Shown here: positions 1 through 6,235 of the stretch, in pieces
Layout: each line of letters starts with the position of its first letter
How positions within the stretch are numbered: position 1 is the stretch's first letter
Source of the DNA: Firmicutes bacterium UBA5496
GTDB taxonomy: Bacteria; Bacillota; Proteinivoracia; UBA4975
Direction: 5' to 3'
DNA length: 10,573 nt
Assembly: GCA_002427015.1 (NCBI GenBank)
Contig: DIPE01000109.1
Location: 1 to 10,573, forward strand
Notes under the pieces: generated by a model
Seen by the model: the letters and a program-made list of their open reading frames with translations, nothing else
Databases searched by the model: none
What the model was told of the DNA's origin: nothing
Translations under genes and position numbers: made by a program

Positions 1-29
1 AAAACATATTATACGAGGAGGTGCTGTCT

Positions 30-149
30 ATGAAAAGGCTGGCAAAAATCCTTGGGGCAGCAATGCTCGCAGTTGGGACAATCGGACTTAATACTCCCAT
101 GTGCATTGCTTTTTTCTACAGCCCCAAAAAACCAGCTGCTCTGAAGTAG
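30..149 (+). CDS. agrD: AgrD-like cyclic lactone autoinducer peptide precursor (39 aa)
   Basis: This gene encodes the precursor of a secreted thiolactone quorum-sensing peptide. In the known family, the membrane protease AgrB cleaves and cyclises AgrD, and the peptide is sensed by an AgrC histidine kinase. The start ATG at 30 is preceded by a strong GAGGAGGTG ribosome site (15-23). Residues 2-20 form a basic, amphipathic/hydrophobic helix (KRLAKILGAAMLAVGTIGL), as in AgrD leaders. Cys25 begins the probable five-residue ring CIAFF (25-29). The tail is YSPKKPAALK, with the family's two spaced prolines and a Leu near the end. The length (39 aa) is usual for clostridial AgrD. A strong terminator follows 28 nt downstream, so this is probably the last gene of its transcript, with agrB expected just upstream beyond the window. 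The tail is basic (Lys33, Lys34), whereas tails in this family are generally acidic. Identification rests on motif pattern only. Confidence 0.85.
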   Translation: MKRLAKILGAAMLAVGTIGLNTPMCIAFFYSPKKPAALK

Positions 150-176
150 ACCCTGTCAGAGATAAATATTCTTACT

Positions 177-209
177 AAAAACAGGCCTGGGAACAGGCCT
201 GAATTTTTT
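177..209. terminator. Bidirectional rho-independent terminator between agrD and the DUF4349 gene
   Basis: A perfect 8-bp inverted repeat, CAGGCCTG (182-189) and CAGGCCTG (194-201), encloses a GGAA loop. It is followed by AA and six T on the plus strand (204-209) and preceded by five A (177-181), which read as a T-tract on the minus strand. It can therefore end transcription of agrD from the left and of the convergent lipoprotein gene from the right. Confidence 0.88.
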
Positions 210-276
210 GTGCCTATATTCGGCAAAACGGGATGATTTTCCTTTTGGCCAAATCGGTTCAAAAGCGTGGCAGTGA

Positions 277-1134
277 TTATCCTTGGGCTTGCTTTTTCTT
301 TTTGCGGCGGAGGTAGAAGATGAGCCAGAGAAGGGCCAGGACAGGAACAGCGAAGGGCAGCAAAGCGGCAATGGCTATGACAAGGAAACTGAGGACATCC
401 AAAAAGAGAGTGGCGCTGGTGACGATAGCCTTGAGGGCCCGGCGCAGGGTTTCACTGATGCCCACCGGCTTGATGCCAGGCACTTCAGTGGCCCCGGGCT
501 GTTGGGACAGAGAAATTGTCACTGTGGCCATATCTACCTTTTCTCCCAAGTAACGCAGGCGGCCTTCGATGATTTCGATGTCTTCCCGGACCCGGGCCAG
601 CTCTCTTTCTACCGCTAAAAGTTCTTCAACACTCTCAGTCTTGCTGAGCATGGCCAATAGCCTCTCCTCGTGGACCAGGCGGTTTGCCAGGCGGGCCTCC
701 AAATCCACAAATTCCTCGGTGACATCAGTGCTGTCAATCCATTCGGTGCCGGGTTCACCCAGGGTCCGGGCATAGGCCATTAAATCTGTGTACCGGGCCT
801 GGGGGATGCGATAGGTAATGCGGGCGGTGGGCAGGTCCCGGGCATTGTCCCGGTTGGAATCGGCCACATAGCCCCCCAAGTCAGCCGCCTTGCCATTGAG
901 GTCCCGGACGGCCTTATCCACATCGGGAACTTTCACTGACAGCAATGCCTCATAAATTACTTTGCGTTCAACAATCCGCTCTCCGGATGTGGAGTCACCT
1001 TCACTGGGAGCTTCGTTCCCCTGATCGTATTCCTTAGGCACCGATGAACCTAAGTCGGCGCTGCTGCAGGCGCTGGCAACCAGGGCAATAACTAGAACAA
1101 AAAGCAGTCCCAGGGTTAAATCTTTACGGGACAT
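277..1134 (-). CDS. DUF4349 domain-containing lipoprotein with C-terminal membrane segment
   Basis: This is probably a cell-surface lipoprotein of the DUF4349 family, whose biochemical role is not established. The start is taken at 1134 (MSRKDLTL), because a GGAGGAGG site (1150-1143) sits 8 nt upstream. A longer reading from 1152 would put the start codon inside that site. The 285-aa protein has a signal peptide ending in a lipobox (Ala-Ser-Ala-Cys23), then a low-complexity acidic linker rich in Ser, Gly and Glu (24-55). A folded DUF4349 region follows (about 56-210) and includes a charged coiled coil (about 140-198, with heptads such as EELLAVERELARVREDIEII). A hydrophobic segment spans about 241-275 and is followed by RRKKKK, a cytoplasmic stop-transfer tail. 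The protein would thus be anchored at both ends, by lipid at the N terminus and a helix at the C terminus. It is convergent with agrD, with a shared terminator, and divergent from the EIIC gene. Family assignment is by recognised sequence pattern. Confidence 0.82.
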   Translation of the reverse strand: MSRKDLTLGLLFVLVIALVASACSSADLGSSVPKEYDQGNEAPSEGDSTSGERIVERKVIYEALLSVKVPDVDKAVRDLNGKAADLGGYVADSNRDNARDLPTARITYRIPQARYTDLMAYARTLGEPGTEWIDSTDVTEEFVDLEARLANRLVHEERLLAMLSKTESVEELLAVERELARVREDIEIIEGRLRYLGEKVDMATVTISLSQQPGATEVPGIKPVGISETLRRALKAIVTSATLFLDVLSFLVIAIAALLPFAVPVLALLWLIFYLRRKKKKQAQG

Positions 1135-1142
1135 GGCATGAA

Positions 1143-1150
1143 CCTCCTCC
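1143..1150 (-). promoter_or_regulatory. Ribosome binding site that fixes the start of the DUF4349 gene
   Basis: Read on the minus strand, this is GGAGGAGG, ending 8 nt before the ATG at 1134. It overlaps the alternative upstream ATG at 1152, so that longer start (adding MEEVHA) is unlikely to be used. Confidence 0.8.
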
Positions 1151-1226
1151 ATTTGGTAATAGGGTATTCGTGAAGCGCAGCCCTTTTTCCTGCTCTATAT
1201 ATATGCCTTCCTGCCCAGAGGTTACT

Positions 1227-1294
1227 CAAGGAAATATGACATTTTTCGGCATAAAATTTCCAGGGAAATATAAGGGATTTTGGCGAAAAATTTT
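1227..1294. repeat. Imperfect direct repeat with internal palindrome in the divergent intergenic region
   Basis: The interval between the divergent DUF4349 and EIIC genes (1135-1371) is AT-rich. Two copies of a roughly 33-nt block can be aligned, 1227-1259 and 1261-1294. Each starts CA(A/G)GGAAATAT, has a central CATTTTTCGGC or GATTTTGGCG, and ends in AAAATTT. At the junction sits the perfect inverted repeat ATTTCC-AG-GGAAAT (1256-1269), and AAAAATTTTTT follows (1286-1296). Its position upstream of both genes fits a regulator binding region, but no known operator was recognised. Confidence 0.4.
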
Positions 1295-1302
1295 TTGGTC
1301 AC

Positions 1303-1331
1303 TTGCCTTTTTCGACAGATTAAGATATTAC
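1303..1331 (+). promoter_or_regulatory. Weak candidate promoter for the EIIC gene
   Basis: TTGCCT (1303-1308) and TATTAC (1326-1331) are separated by 17 nt, about 40 nt upstream of the GTG start at 1372. Both hexamers match the sigma-A consensus at only four of six positions, so this is a tentative call. Confidence 0.35.
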
Positions 1332-1357
1332 ATAGGAAAGGAACAGTAAATCAATTT

Positions 1358-1363
1358 AGGCGG
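1358..1363 (+). promoter_or_regulatory. Ribosome binding site that decides the EIIC start
   Basis: AGGCGG, within AGGCGGTGAT (one mismatch from AGGAGGTGAT), ends 8 nt before the GTG at 1372. The upstream GTG at 1363 overlaps this site and has no purine-rich sequence before it, so 1372 is the preferred start. Confidence 0.7.
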
Positions 1364-1371
1364 TGATATTT

Positions 1372-2379
1372 GTGCGGGACTTCTTGCGCAGGAAGGGTGT
1401 GGACCTTTCACCCAGGACTTATTTTATTACAGCCCTCAGTTATATGGCCTTTGGGCTTTTTTCTTCGCTTATTATTGGTTTGATTATCAAGACAGCAGGA
1501 GAGCAGCTGCGCATTCCCTTTTTAGTGGGAATGGGGAGCCTGGCCCAAAGCATGGTGGGACCAGCCATCGGTGTTGCAGTTGCTTACGGGCTCAAGGCGC
1601 CCAAGTTTGTAATCTTTGCTTCCCTTGTTACCGGCGCGGCGGGATTCCAATTAGGGGGACCAGCCGGCAGCTACCTGGCTGCTTTGTTTGGAGCCGAGTT
1701 TGGCAAGCTCATTGCCGACGAGACCAAGCTGGACATCATCCTCACGCCTTTTGTCACCATTGCCATTGGCTACCTGGTGGCGGCATTTGCCGGACCGCCA
1801 ATCAAGGCAGGCATGGATGCTCTGGGGGGGGCGATAATGTGGGCCACAGAGCTGAGGCCTTTTATCATGGGGATCGTAGTAAGCACATTGATGGGCCTGG
1901 CTTTAACGGCGCCAATTTCCAGCGCTGCCATCGCTATCACGCTTGGGCTGGATGGCATTGCCGCCGGCGCCGCCACCATTGGCTGCTGCGCCCAGATGGT
2001 GGGTTTCGCTGTTTCCAGTTACCGGGAAAACGGCATTTCCGGCCTGTTTTCTCAAGGCATTGGCACCTCTATGCTGCAGATTGGGAATATTATCAAAAAT
2101 CCCCGCATCCTGATACCCCCCACCCTGGCGGGAATCATCCTGGCTCCCTTTGCGTCAGTAGTTTTTAAGCTTGTGAATAATCCCTACGGAGCGGGGATGG
2201 GCACCAGCGGACTGGTGGGACAGATTATGACTTTTGAGACCATGGGCTTTACCTGGCCGATTCTCTGGAAAGTGCTCCTGCTCCATTTTGTGGCGCCGGC
2301 CATCATCAGCCTGATTTTCTCAGAATTGCTGCGGAAGCTGGGCTGGATCAAGCCCGGGGATATGAAACTGGACCAATAA
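1372..2379 (+). CDS. PTS transporter subunit IIC-like membrane protein (PTS_EIIC_2 family)
   Basis: This is an integral membrane protein resembling the EIIC_2 type (Pfam PF13303), a family annotated as phosphotransferase-system sugar permeases. The substrate is unknown. From the GTG at 1372 the protein is 335 aa. It opens with a short cytoplasmic stretch (MRDFLRRKGVDLS), followed by about eight to ten hydrophobic segments rich in Gly and Ala, roughly 20-40, 62-90, 122-141, 165-190, 194-215, 248-268 and 296-320. Conserved-looking loops include GGPAGSYLAALFGAE (95-109), RENGISGLFSQGIGTSMLQ (218-236), IIKNPRILIPP (240-250) and GAGMGTSGLVGQ (273-284). No EIIA, EIIB, kinase or hydrolase gene is adjacent, so it is an orphan permease here. 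It may depend on components encoded elsewhere or may not be a sugar PTS at all. The gene is monocistronic, with its own terminator directly after the stop. Confidence 0.8.
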   Translation: MRDFLRRKGVDLSPRTYFITALSYMAFGLFSSLIIGLIIKTAGEQLRIPFLVGMGSLAQSMVGPAIGVAVAYGLKAPKFVIFASLVTGAAGFQLGGPAGSYLAALFGAEFGKLIADETKLDIILTPFVTIAIGYLVAAFAGPPIKAGMDALGGAIMWATELRPFIMGIVVSTLMGLALTAPISSAAIAITLGLDGIAAGAATIGCCAQMVGFAVSSYRENGISGLFSQGIGTSMLQIGNIIKNPRILIPPTLAGIILAPFASVVFKLVNNPYGAGMGTSGLVGQIMTFETMGFTWPILWKVLLLHFVAPAIISLIFSELLRKLGWIKPGDMKLDQ

Positions 2380-2388
2380 GGAATATAT

Positions 2389-2427
2389 AAAAAAGGATTG
2401 TCTCTCAAGCAGCGACAATCCTTTTTT
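2389..2427. terminator. Bidirectional rho-independent terminator
   Basis: A 14-bp perfect inverted repeat (AAAAAAGGATTGTC at 2389-2402, GACAATCCTTTTTT at 2414-2427) has an 11-nt loop. The A-run on the left arm and T-run on the right give a U-tract in both directions. It therefore serves the EIIC gene (stop 2379) and the convergent membrane protein gene (stop 2452). Confidence 0.92.
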
Positions 2428-2451
2428 ACATACAATAGTCCAGAAGGCGTC

Positions 2452-3021
2452 TTAGCTCCGGGGCAGTTTTCTCAGCAGCAGCAACATTTCTGCCAGCAAG
2501 TAAAAGAAGATGAGAATGAAGACACCTAAAACAAGAGCTGAAAGAATAGCCGCCAGGCCGGTAAGGAAAGGCGGTCCTGGGAATAACATGACAGGAAAAG
2601 GAATTTCCTTCAGGCTGCTACTGCCGCTAAACCAGATGAGAATGCCGGCAATCAGGCCCAGGGTTGTCCAGCAGAGGGCCAGCAGCTCGCCGCTGCCCCG
2701 CAGCAGGATTGCGCTCAGATGAATGACGGGATAGTGGTTTTCCCCGCAGATCAGTATGGCGCGGGCGCGGAACAAGAGGATTTTAACGGCAATAAATACT
2801 GCCAGAATCATTACCGCCAGGGATAAAGTTATTCCCAGGCCATGGGCCAGGTTATGAGGAATGGTATCGATGATTGCGGCAATGCCCCCGAGAAATGCCA
2901 AGAGGCCGAATAATACAAAGGCAACAGCCAAAATCCTCAGAATAAGGGTAGTAATCTTGCGCAAAAGCGGACCTTTGGCAAGGGATTCTAAGGTCGGTTC
3001 GATCTGATTGATGATGTTCAT
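2452..3021 (-). CDS. Hypothetical four-helix membrane protein
   Basis: I do not recognise this 189-aa protein. The start is taken as the ATG at 3021, because AAGGAG (3034-3029) lies 7 nt upstream; the GTG at 3027 is only one base from that site. It has a short, mildly amphipathic N terminus (MNIINQIEPTLESLAKGPLL), then hydrophobic segments at about 23-51, 62-85, 102-131 and 151-183. The last is Leu/Phe-rich and followed by the basic tail RKLPRS. The loop after helix 2 carries FRARAILICGENHYPVIHLSAILLRGSGE (84-112), and a Pro-rich hairpin, FPVMLFPGPPF (142-152), sits before helix 4. These are the only distinctive features. No catalytic motif is visible. It stands alone, divergent from the FAD operon and convergent with the EIIC gene. 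Its promoter could include TATAGA on the minus strand near 3049-3054, but no convincing -35 element was found. Confidence 0.7.
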   Translation of the reverse strand: MNIINQIEPTLESLAKGPLLRKITTLILRILAVAFVLFGLLAFLGGIAAIIDTIPHNLAHGLGITLSLAVMILAVFIAVKILLFRARAILICGENHYPVIHLSAILLRGSGELLALCWTTLGLIAGILIWFSGSSSLKEIPFPVMLFPGPPFLTGLAAILSALVLGVFILIFFYLLAEMLLLLRKLPRS

Positions 3022-3152
3022 AGTCACTCTCCTTATAAATAGTTTCTATATAATTCGGATGCAGCGCAAATAATCTGTAGGTAAGAGCATTGCATTTCTA
3101 TTCTTAACAGGCGTGGGAAATTCCTGCAGGCTGGAACATACCGCTATGGTTC

Positions 3153-3172
3153 ATTTATTTGCTTAAATAAAT
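3153..3172. promoter_or_regulatory. AT-rich palindrome immediately upstream of the operon -35 box
   Basis: ATTTATTT (3153-3160) and AAATAAAT (3165-3172) form a perfect 8-bp inverted repeat with a GCTT spacer. It ends 2 nt before the -35 hexamer of the promoter at 3175. This is a typical place for an activator or repressor dimer. It does not clearly match a known Bacillota operator. Confidence 0.5.
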
Positions 3173-3174
3173 CC

Positions 3175-3203
3175 TTGACAGGATTTTCCCCGGAGGATAA
3201 AAT
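3175..3203 (+). promoter_or_regulatory. Sigma-A type promoter of the four-gene FAD oxidoreductase operon
   Basis: A perfect -35 hexamer TTGACA (3175-3180) is separated by 17 nt from TAAAAT (3198-3203), one mismatch from TATAAT. Transcription would start around 3209-3211. That gives a short leader of about 40 nt before the ATG at 3248, containing the inverted repeat at 3214-3233. Confidence 0.8.
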
Positions 3204-3213
3204 TAATCTAGAA

Positions 3214-3233
3214 ATGTCCGGACAACCGGACGT
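3214..3233. promoter_or_regulatory. GC-rich inverted repeat overlapping the transcription start and leader
   Basis: ATGTCCGG (3214-3221) and CCGGACGT (3226-3233) form an inverted repeat with a 4-nt ACAA spacer; the central six base pairs (GTCCGG/CCGGAC) are perfect. Within it, TGTCCGGACA (3215-3224) is itself a perfect 10-bp palindrome. It lies just after the predicted transcription start and ends 2 nt before the GGAGG ribosome site (3236-3240). This fits a repressor operator. A 5' RNA hairpin affecting translation is the alternative. The TGTCnnGACA form is reminiscent of FadR/GntR-family sites, which is only a guess. Confidence 0.55.
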
Positions 3234-3247
3234 ATGGAGGCGGGCAA

Positions 3248-4984
3248 ATGGCCAAGAGACTGAAATTAGTGGCTGAAGAACTTGCGAGGTTGGGTTTGAC
3301 TGCCGTTTACCCCCGGGAGTGGCGCCGTTCTATAGTCTTAGAGGGGGAGGCAGACAGCTGGCAGCAGTACATTGATGCCGGCTATGCCGCCGCCGGCAAA
3401 GGCTACAAAGGCGTAGTCAATGATGTCCGGGTCAGGGGACTGGAAGCGCCCAGGGAATACCTGCCCCCTGTTCAGGGCGGAGCCTTAGAGGGCATAAGCT
3501 ATGATGCAGTAATCATTGGCGGCGGCGTCATCGGCTGCGCCGTGGCCAGGGAGCTGAGCCGCTGGGACTTGCGGGTTGCCCTTTTAGAAAAGGAAGATGA
3601 TGTGGCCAAGCAGACCTCCAGCCGCAACAACGGCATGATTCATCCGGGGCTTGCCGCCCCAACCGGCAGCAAGAAGCTTATCTACAACATCCGGGGCAAC
3701 CGCATGTATACCCAGGCGGCGGCGGAGCTGGGCTTTGATTTTGACCGCTGCGGGTCAGTGGTGATGCTGGAAAAAAGCCTCTACCAGCTTGCCCTTCCCA
3801 TTGTCCGTGTAAAGGCCCTGCAAAAAGGGGTGGACGGCCTGGATATTCTGTCCCGCCGGCAGGTAGCTCAGCGGGAGCCCAATGCCACCAGCCTGCAGCA
3901 CGGGGGAATCTCTCTCCCTTCCACGGGAGTAGTTGCCCCCTATAAAGTGGTTGTGGCCTATGCCGAAAATGCCGTGGAAAACGGAGCGGCAGTGCATCTG
4001 AATACCGCCGTCCTGGGCTTTGAAATGGAACAGGGACGGATTGTGGGGGTCAGGACCAATCAGGGGCTGATCCATGCGGGGGCGGTGATTAATGCCGCCG
4101 GTGTCTGGGCCGATAAAATTGCCGGCTATGCCGACGACCGCTTTTTCACTATTCATGGGCGCAAGGGCACCATTGCCATTATTGACAAGGCCCTGGGGCC
4201 GACGCAAAAAGGCGTGCTGGCCCTGCCCAGGCTGGGGGTGAAAACCCATACTAAGGGAGGGGGCCTCAATCCCACTGGGGAAGGCAACCTGCTCATGGGG
4301 CCTACTGCCATAGAGGTGCCCCAGCGGGAAGACTGGTCCACCACTGCTGAAGAATTGGAATTTATCATCTCCCGGCATTTGGGCCTTAACAGACAGCTCA
4401 GGCCCAGGGATATAATCACGTATTTTGCCGGGGTGCGGGCCTGCACTTTTGATGAAGATTTTATCATTGAGCCTTCGGAACATGTGCCCAACCTGGTCCA
4501 TGCCGCCGGCATTCAGTCTCCAGGCTTGGCCTCGGCCCCGGCCATTGCCCAGGATGTAGCGGCAATGGCTGTGGAGATTCTTAAGACAACCCGGGAGGTT
4601 AAACCCAATCCAGCTTTTAATCCTAAACGGAGATTGGCACCTGAGCTGGCTAAGCTCAGCCTGGAAGAACGGGGAGAGGCAATCAAAAAGAATCCCGCCT
4701 ATGGGCAGATTGTCTGCCGCTGCGAGACAATCTCCGCGGGAGAAATAATCGACGCCATTCACAGTCCTGTGCCCGCTGCATCTTTAGATGCCGTCAAGCG
4801 CCGGGTGCGTGCAGGCATGGGCCGCTGCCAGGGAGGATTTTGCACCCCTGCCCTTTTGGAGATACTGGCCCGGGAGACAGGAAAGGCGCCCAGCGAGATA
4901 ACCAAGGGGAGGCCCGGTTCTCAGTTGCTGGTAGGAGAAACCAAGACACCTCAGGGGGAGGGAAGCGGACATGAGCGGAGCTAA
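3248..4984 (+). CDS. GlpA-like FAD-dependent oxidoreductase with N-terminal BON-like and C-terminal BFD-type Fe-S domains
   Basis: This is probably the substrate-oxidising subunit of an anaerobic glycerol-3-phosphate dehydrogenase-like complex (DAO superfamily). It would oxidise G3P or a related 2-hydroxy compound and pass electrons onward. The start ATG has GGAGG (3236-3240) 7 nt upstream. The FAD-binding beta-alpha-beta motif VIIGGGVIGCAVAREL is at 88-103. The family motif NNGMIHPG is at 127-134, and YFAGVRACTFDEDF at 392-405. The C-terminal region has a BFD-like cysteine set, Cys490-x-Cys492 and Cys527-x4-Cys532, likely to bind a [2Fe-2S] cluster. Residues 1-65 are unusual: a pattern like IVLEGEADSWQQYIDAGYAAAGKGYKGVVNDVRV resembles a BON domain and precedes the Rossmann fold. 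At 578 aa it is somewhat longer than short GlpA homologues for this reason. It overlaps the next gene by 14 nt. The true substrate is uncertain; L-2-hydroxyglutarate-oxidase-like activity is an alternative. Confidence 0.82.
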   Translation: MAKRLKLVAEELARLGLTAVYPREWRRSIVLEGEADSWQQYIDAGYAAAGKGYKGVVNDVRVRGLEAPREYLPPVQGGALEGISYDAVIIGGGVIGCAVARELSRWDLRVALLEKEDDVAKQTSSRNNGMIHPGLAAPTGSKKLIYNIRGNRMYTQAAAELGFDFDRCGSVVMLEKSLYQLALPIVRVKALQKGVDGLDILSRRQVAQREPNATSLQHGGISLPSTGVVAPYKVVVAYAENAVENGAAVHLNTAVLGFEMEQGRIVGVRTNQGLIHAGAVINAAGVWADKIAGYADDRFFTIHGRKGTIAIIDKALGPTQKGVLALPRLGVKTHTKGGGLNPTGEGNLLMGPTAIEVPQREDWSTTAEELEFIISRHLGLNRQLRPRDIITYFAGVRACTFDEDFIIEPSEHVPNLVHAAGIQSPGLASAPAIAQDVAAMAVEILKTTREVKPNPAFNPKRRLAPELAKLSLEERGEAIKKNPAYGQIVCRCETISAGEIIDAIHSPVPAASLDAVKRRVRAGMGRCQGGFCTPALLEILARETGKAPSEITKGRPGSQLLVGETKTPQGEGSGHERS

Positions 4985-6230
4985 ATGGGATGTGGCTGTA
5001 ATCGGGGCGGGGCCTGCAGGCCTAGCCGCAGCCATTGCCGCAGATAAGGCCGGGGCCAGGGTTTGCCTGGTAGAGCGGGAAAGCCGCCCCGGGGGAATTC
5101 TCAAGCAATGCATTCATGACGGTTTTGGCTTGGTGCGCTATAGCCAAAAGCTATCCGGCCCGGAATATGCCTGGCGGGATATCCAGCAGATAAAGGAGCG
5201 GGGGATTAAGCTTTTCACCGATACCTTTCTGTTGGGCCTGGAAAGGGGAAAAGAGAGATTTGCCCTTACCCTGCAAAACAGCAAACAGGCGGTTTTCCCG
5301 ATCGCTGCCAAGGCCCTGGTGGCAGCCACCGGCTGCCGGGAGCGCACTGCCAGGCAGGTCTTTATCCATGGCCAGCGCCCGGCAGGGGTGTACACCGCCG
5401 GCACTGTGCAGCGCCTGATCAACATTGGCGGCCATCTGCCGGGTAAAAATTGCGTCATCCTGGGTTCGGGAGATATCGGCCTGATTATGGCCCGGCGCCT
5501 TACCCTGGAAGGGGCCAAGGTCTTGGGTGTATATGAGATCAAGCCTGAGCCCTCCGGGCTCACCCGCAATATTGTCCAATGCCTGGAGGATTATAATATT
5601 CCCTTGCACCTGAGCACAACTGTTAGCAAGGTCCACGGATCAGAGCGGACGGAAGGGGTCAGCATCTGCCGGGTGGACGAGAAGCTGCGGCCCCTGCCTG
5701 GGAGCGAGGAGTATGTGCCCTGCGACACCTTGGTCCTTTCAGTGGGGCTGATTCCCGAAAACGACATGCTCCTTCCCCTGGGAACAGAGATAGACCCCCG
5801 CACCGGCGGCCCGGTGGTGGACCAGCTGTTGGCTACCACCCTGGCTGGTTTGTACAGCTGCGGCAATGCCCTCCATGTCAACGACTTGGTGGACTATGTT
5901 TCTGAAAGCGGCGAAATTGCCGGCAGTGCAGCCGCCCGGTCCGCCCTGGGCAAGCAAAACTGCCCTCGCCATGTGCCGGTGATTCCTCGGGGGGATATAC
6001 ACTATGTGGTGCCTCAGAAACTGGACATTGCCGCCGGCGGCCAGGGGATAATATATTTTCGCGCCGCCCGCACCCTTGCCGACGCTTCTGTAGAAATCAG
6101 CGCCGGCGGCCAGGCGCTGCAGCAGAAAAAATATCCTGCAGTGAGGCCGCCGGAAATGGAACGGATTGTTCTTGATCTTGCTCTTCTCCCCCCGGGGACG
6201 AAAGAGCTGAGCCTGAATTTAAGGGGGTAG
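4971..6230 (+). CDS. FAD/NAD(P)-dependent oxidoreductase, partner of the GlpA-like protein
   Basis: This is probably the NAD(P)-linked flavin subunit that accepts electrons from the upstream protein; it belongs to the pyridine nucleotide-disulphide reductase-like family (Pyr_redox_2). The ATG at 4971 lies inside the previous gene, with GGGGGAGG (4954-4961) upstream. The first Rossmann motif, VAVIGAGPAGLAAAIAADKAGARVCLVE, is at 8-35. The substrate-loop stretch PGGILKQCIHDGFG (40-53) resembles HcnB/GlpB-type partners. A second nucleotide-binding motif, CVILGSGDIGLIMARRL, is at 161-177, and the FAD-contacting GLYSCGNALHVNDLVD stretch is at 293-308. There is no CxxxxC redox-active disulphide, so it should not be a thioredoxin-reductase-type enzyme. 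A C-terminal beta-rich tail (about 343-419) follows the catalytic core and contains two similar strands, IAAGGQGI and ISAGGQAL. Spacing to the next gene is 5 nt. The same gene order (GlpA-like, this family, DUF1667) occurs in Thermotoga and many Clostridia. Confidence 0.85.
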   Translation: MSGAKWDVAVIGAGPAGLAAAIAADKAGARVCLVERESRPGGILKQCIHDGFGLVRYSQKLSGPEYAWRDIQQIKERGIKLFTDTFLLGLERGKERFALTLQNSKQAVFPIAAKALVAATGCRERTARQVFIHGQRPAGVYTAGTVQRLINIGGHLPGKNCVILGSGDIGLIMARRLTLEGAKVLGVYEIKPEPSGLTRNIVQCLEDYNIPLHLSTTVSKVHGSERTEGVSICRVDEKLRPLPGSEEYVPCDTLVLSVGLIPENDMLLPLGTEIDPRTGGPVVDQLLATTLAGLYSCGNALHVNDLVDYVSESGEIAGSAAARSALGKQNCPRHVPVIPRGDIHYVVPQKLDIAAGGQGIIYFRAARTLADASVEISAGGQALQQKKYPAVRPPEMERIVLDLALLPPGTKELSLNLRG

Positions 6231-6235
6231 GACTT

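Noticed and set aside
244..253. TTTGGCCAAA palindrome downstream of the DUF4349 stop codon
   Set aside because: It is a short 10-bp palindrome with no spacer or adjoining U-tract, in a region already served by the terminator at 177-209. It is likely to be chance.
156..371. 71-codon minus-strand frame across the agrD terminator and the end of the DUF4349 gene
   Set aside because: It runs through the terminator hairpin and overlaps a real gene in another frame. Its product has no meaningful pattern.
3755..4762. 335-codon open frame on the minus strand inside the GlpA-like gene
   Set aside because: It is antisense to a clearly conserved oxidoreductase. Its translation is low in recognisable motifs and rich in His, Gln, Gly and Pro, and its start has no good ribosome site. 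It is a by-product of GC-biased third positions.
6026..6115. Two near-identical GC-rich stretches (CGCCGGCGGCCAGG) about 70 nt apart
   Set aside because: They encode similar Ala-Gly-Gly-Gln turns in the beta-rich tail of the FAD/NAD oxidoreductase and reflect codon bias for Ala and Gly. They are not a mobile or regulatory repeat.
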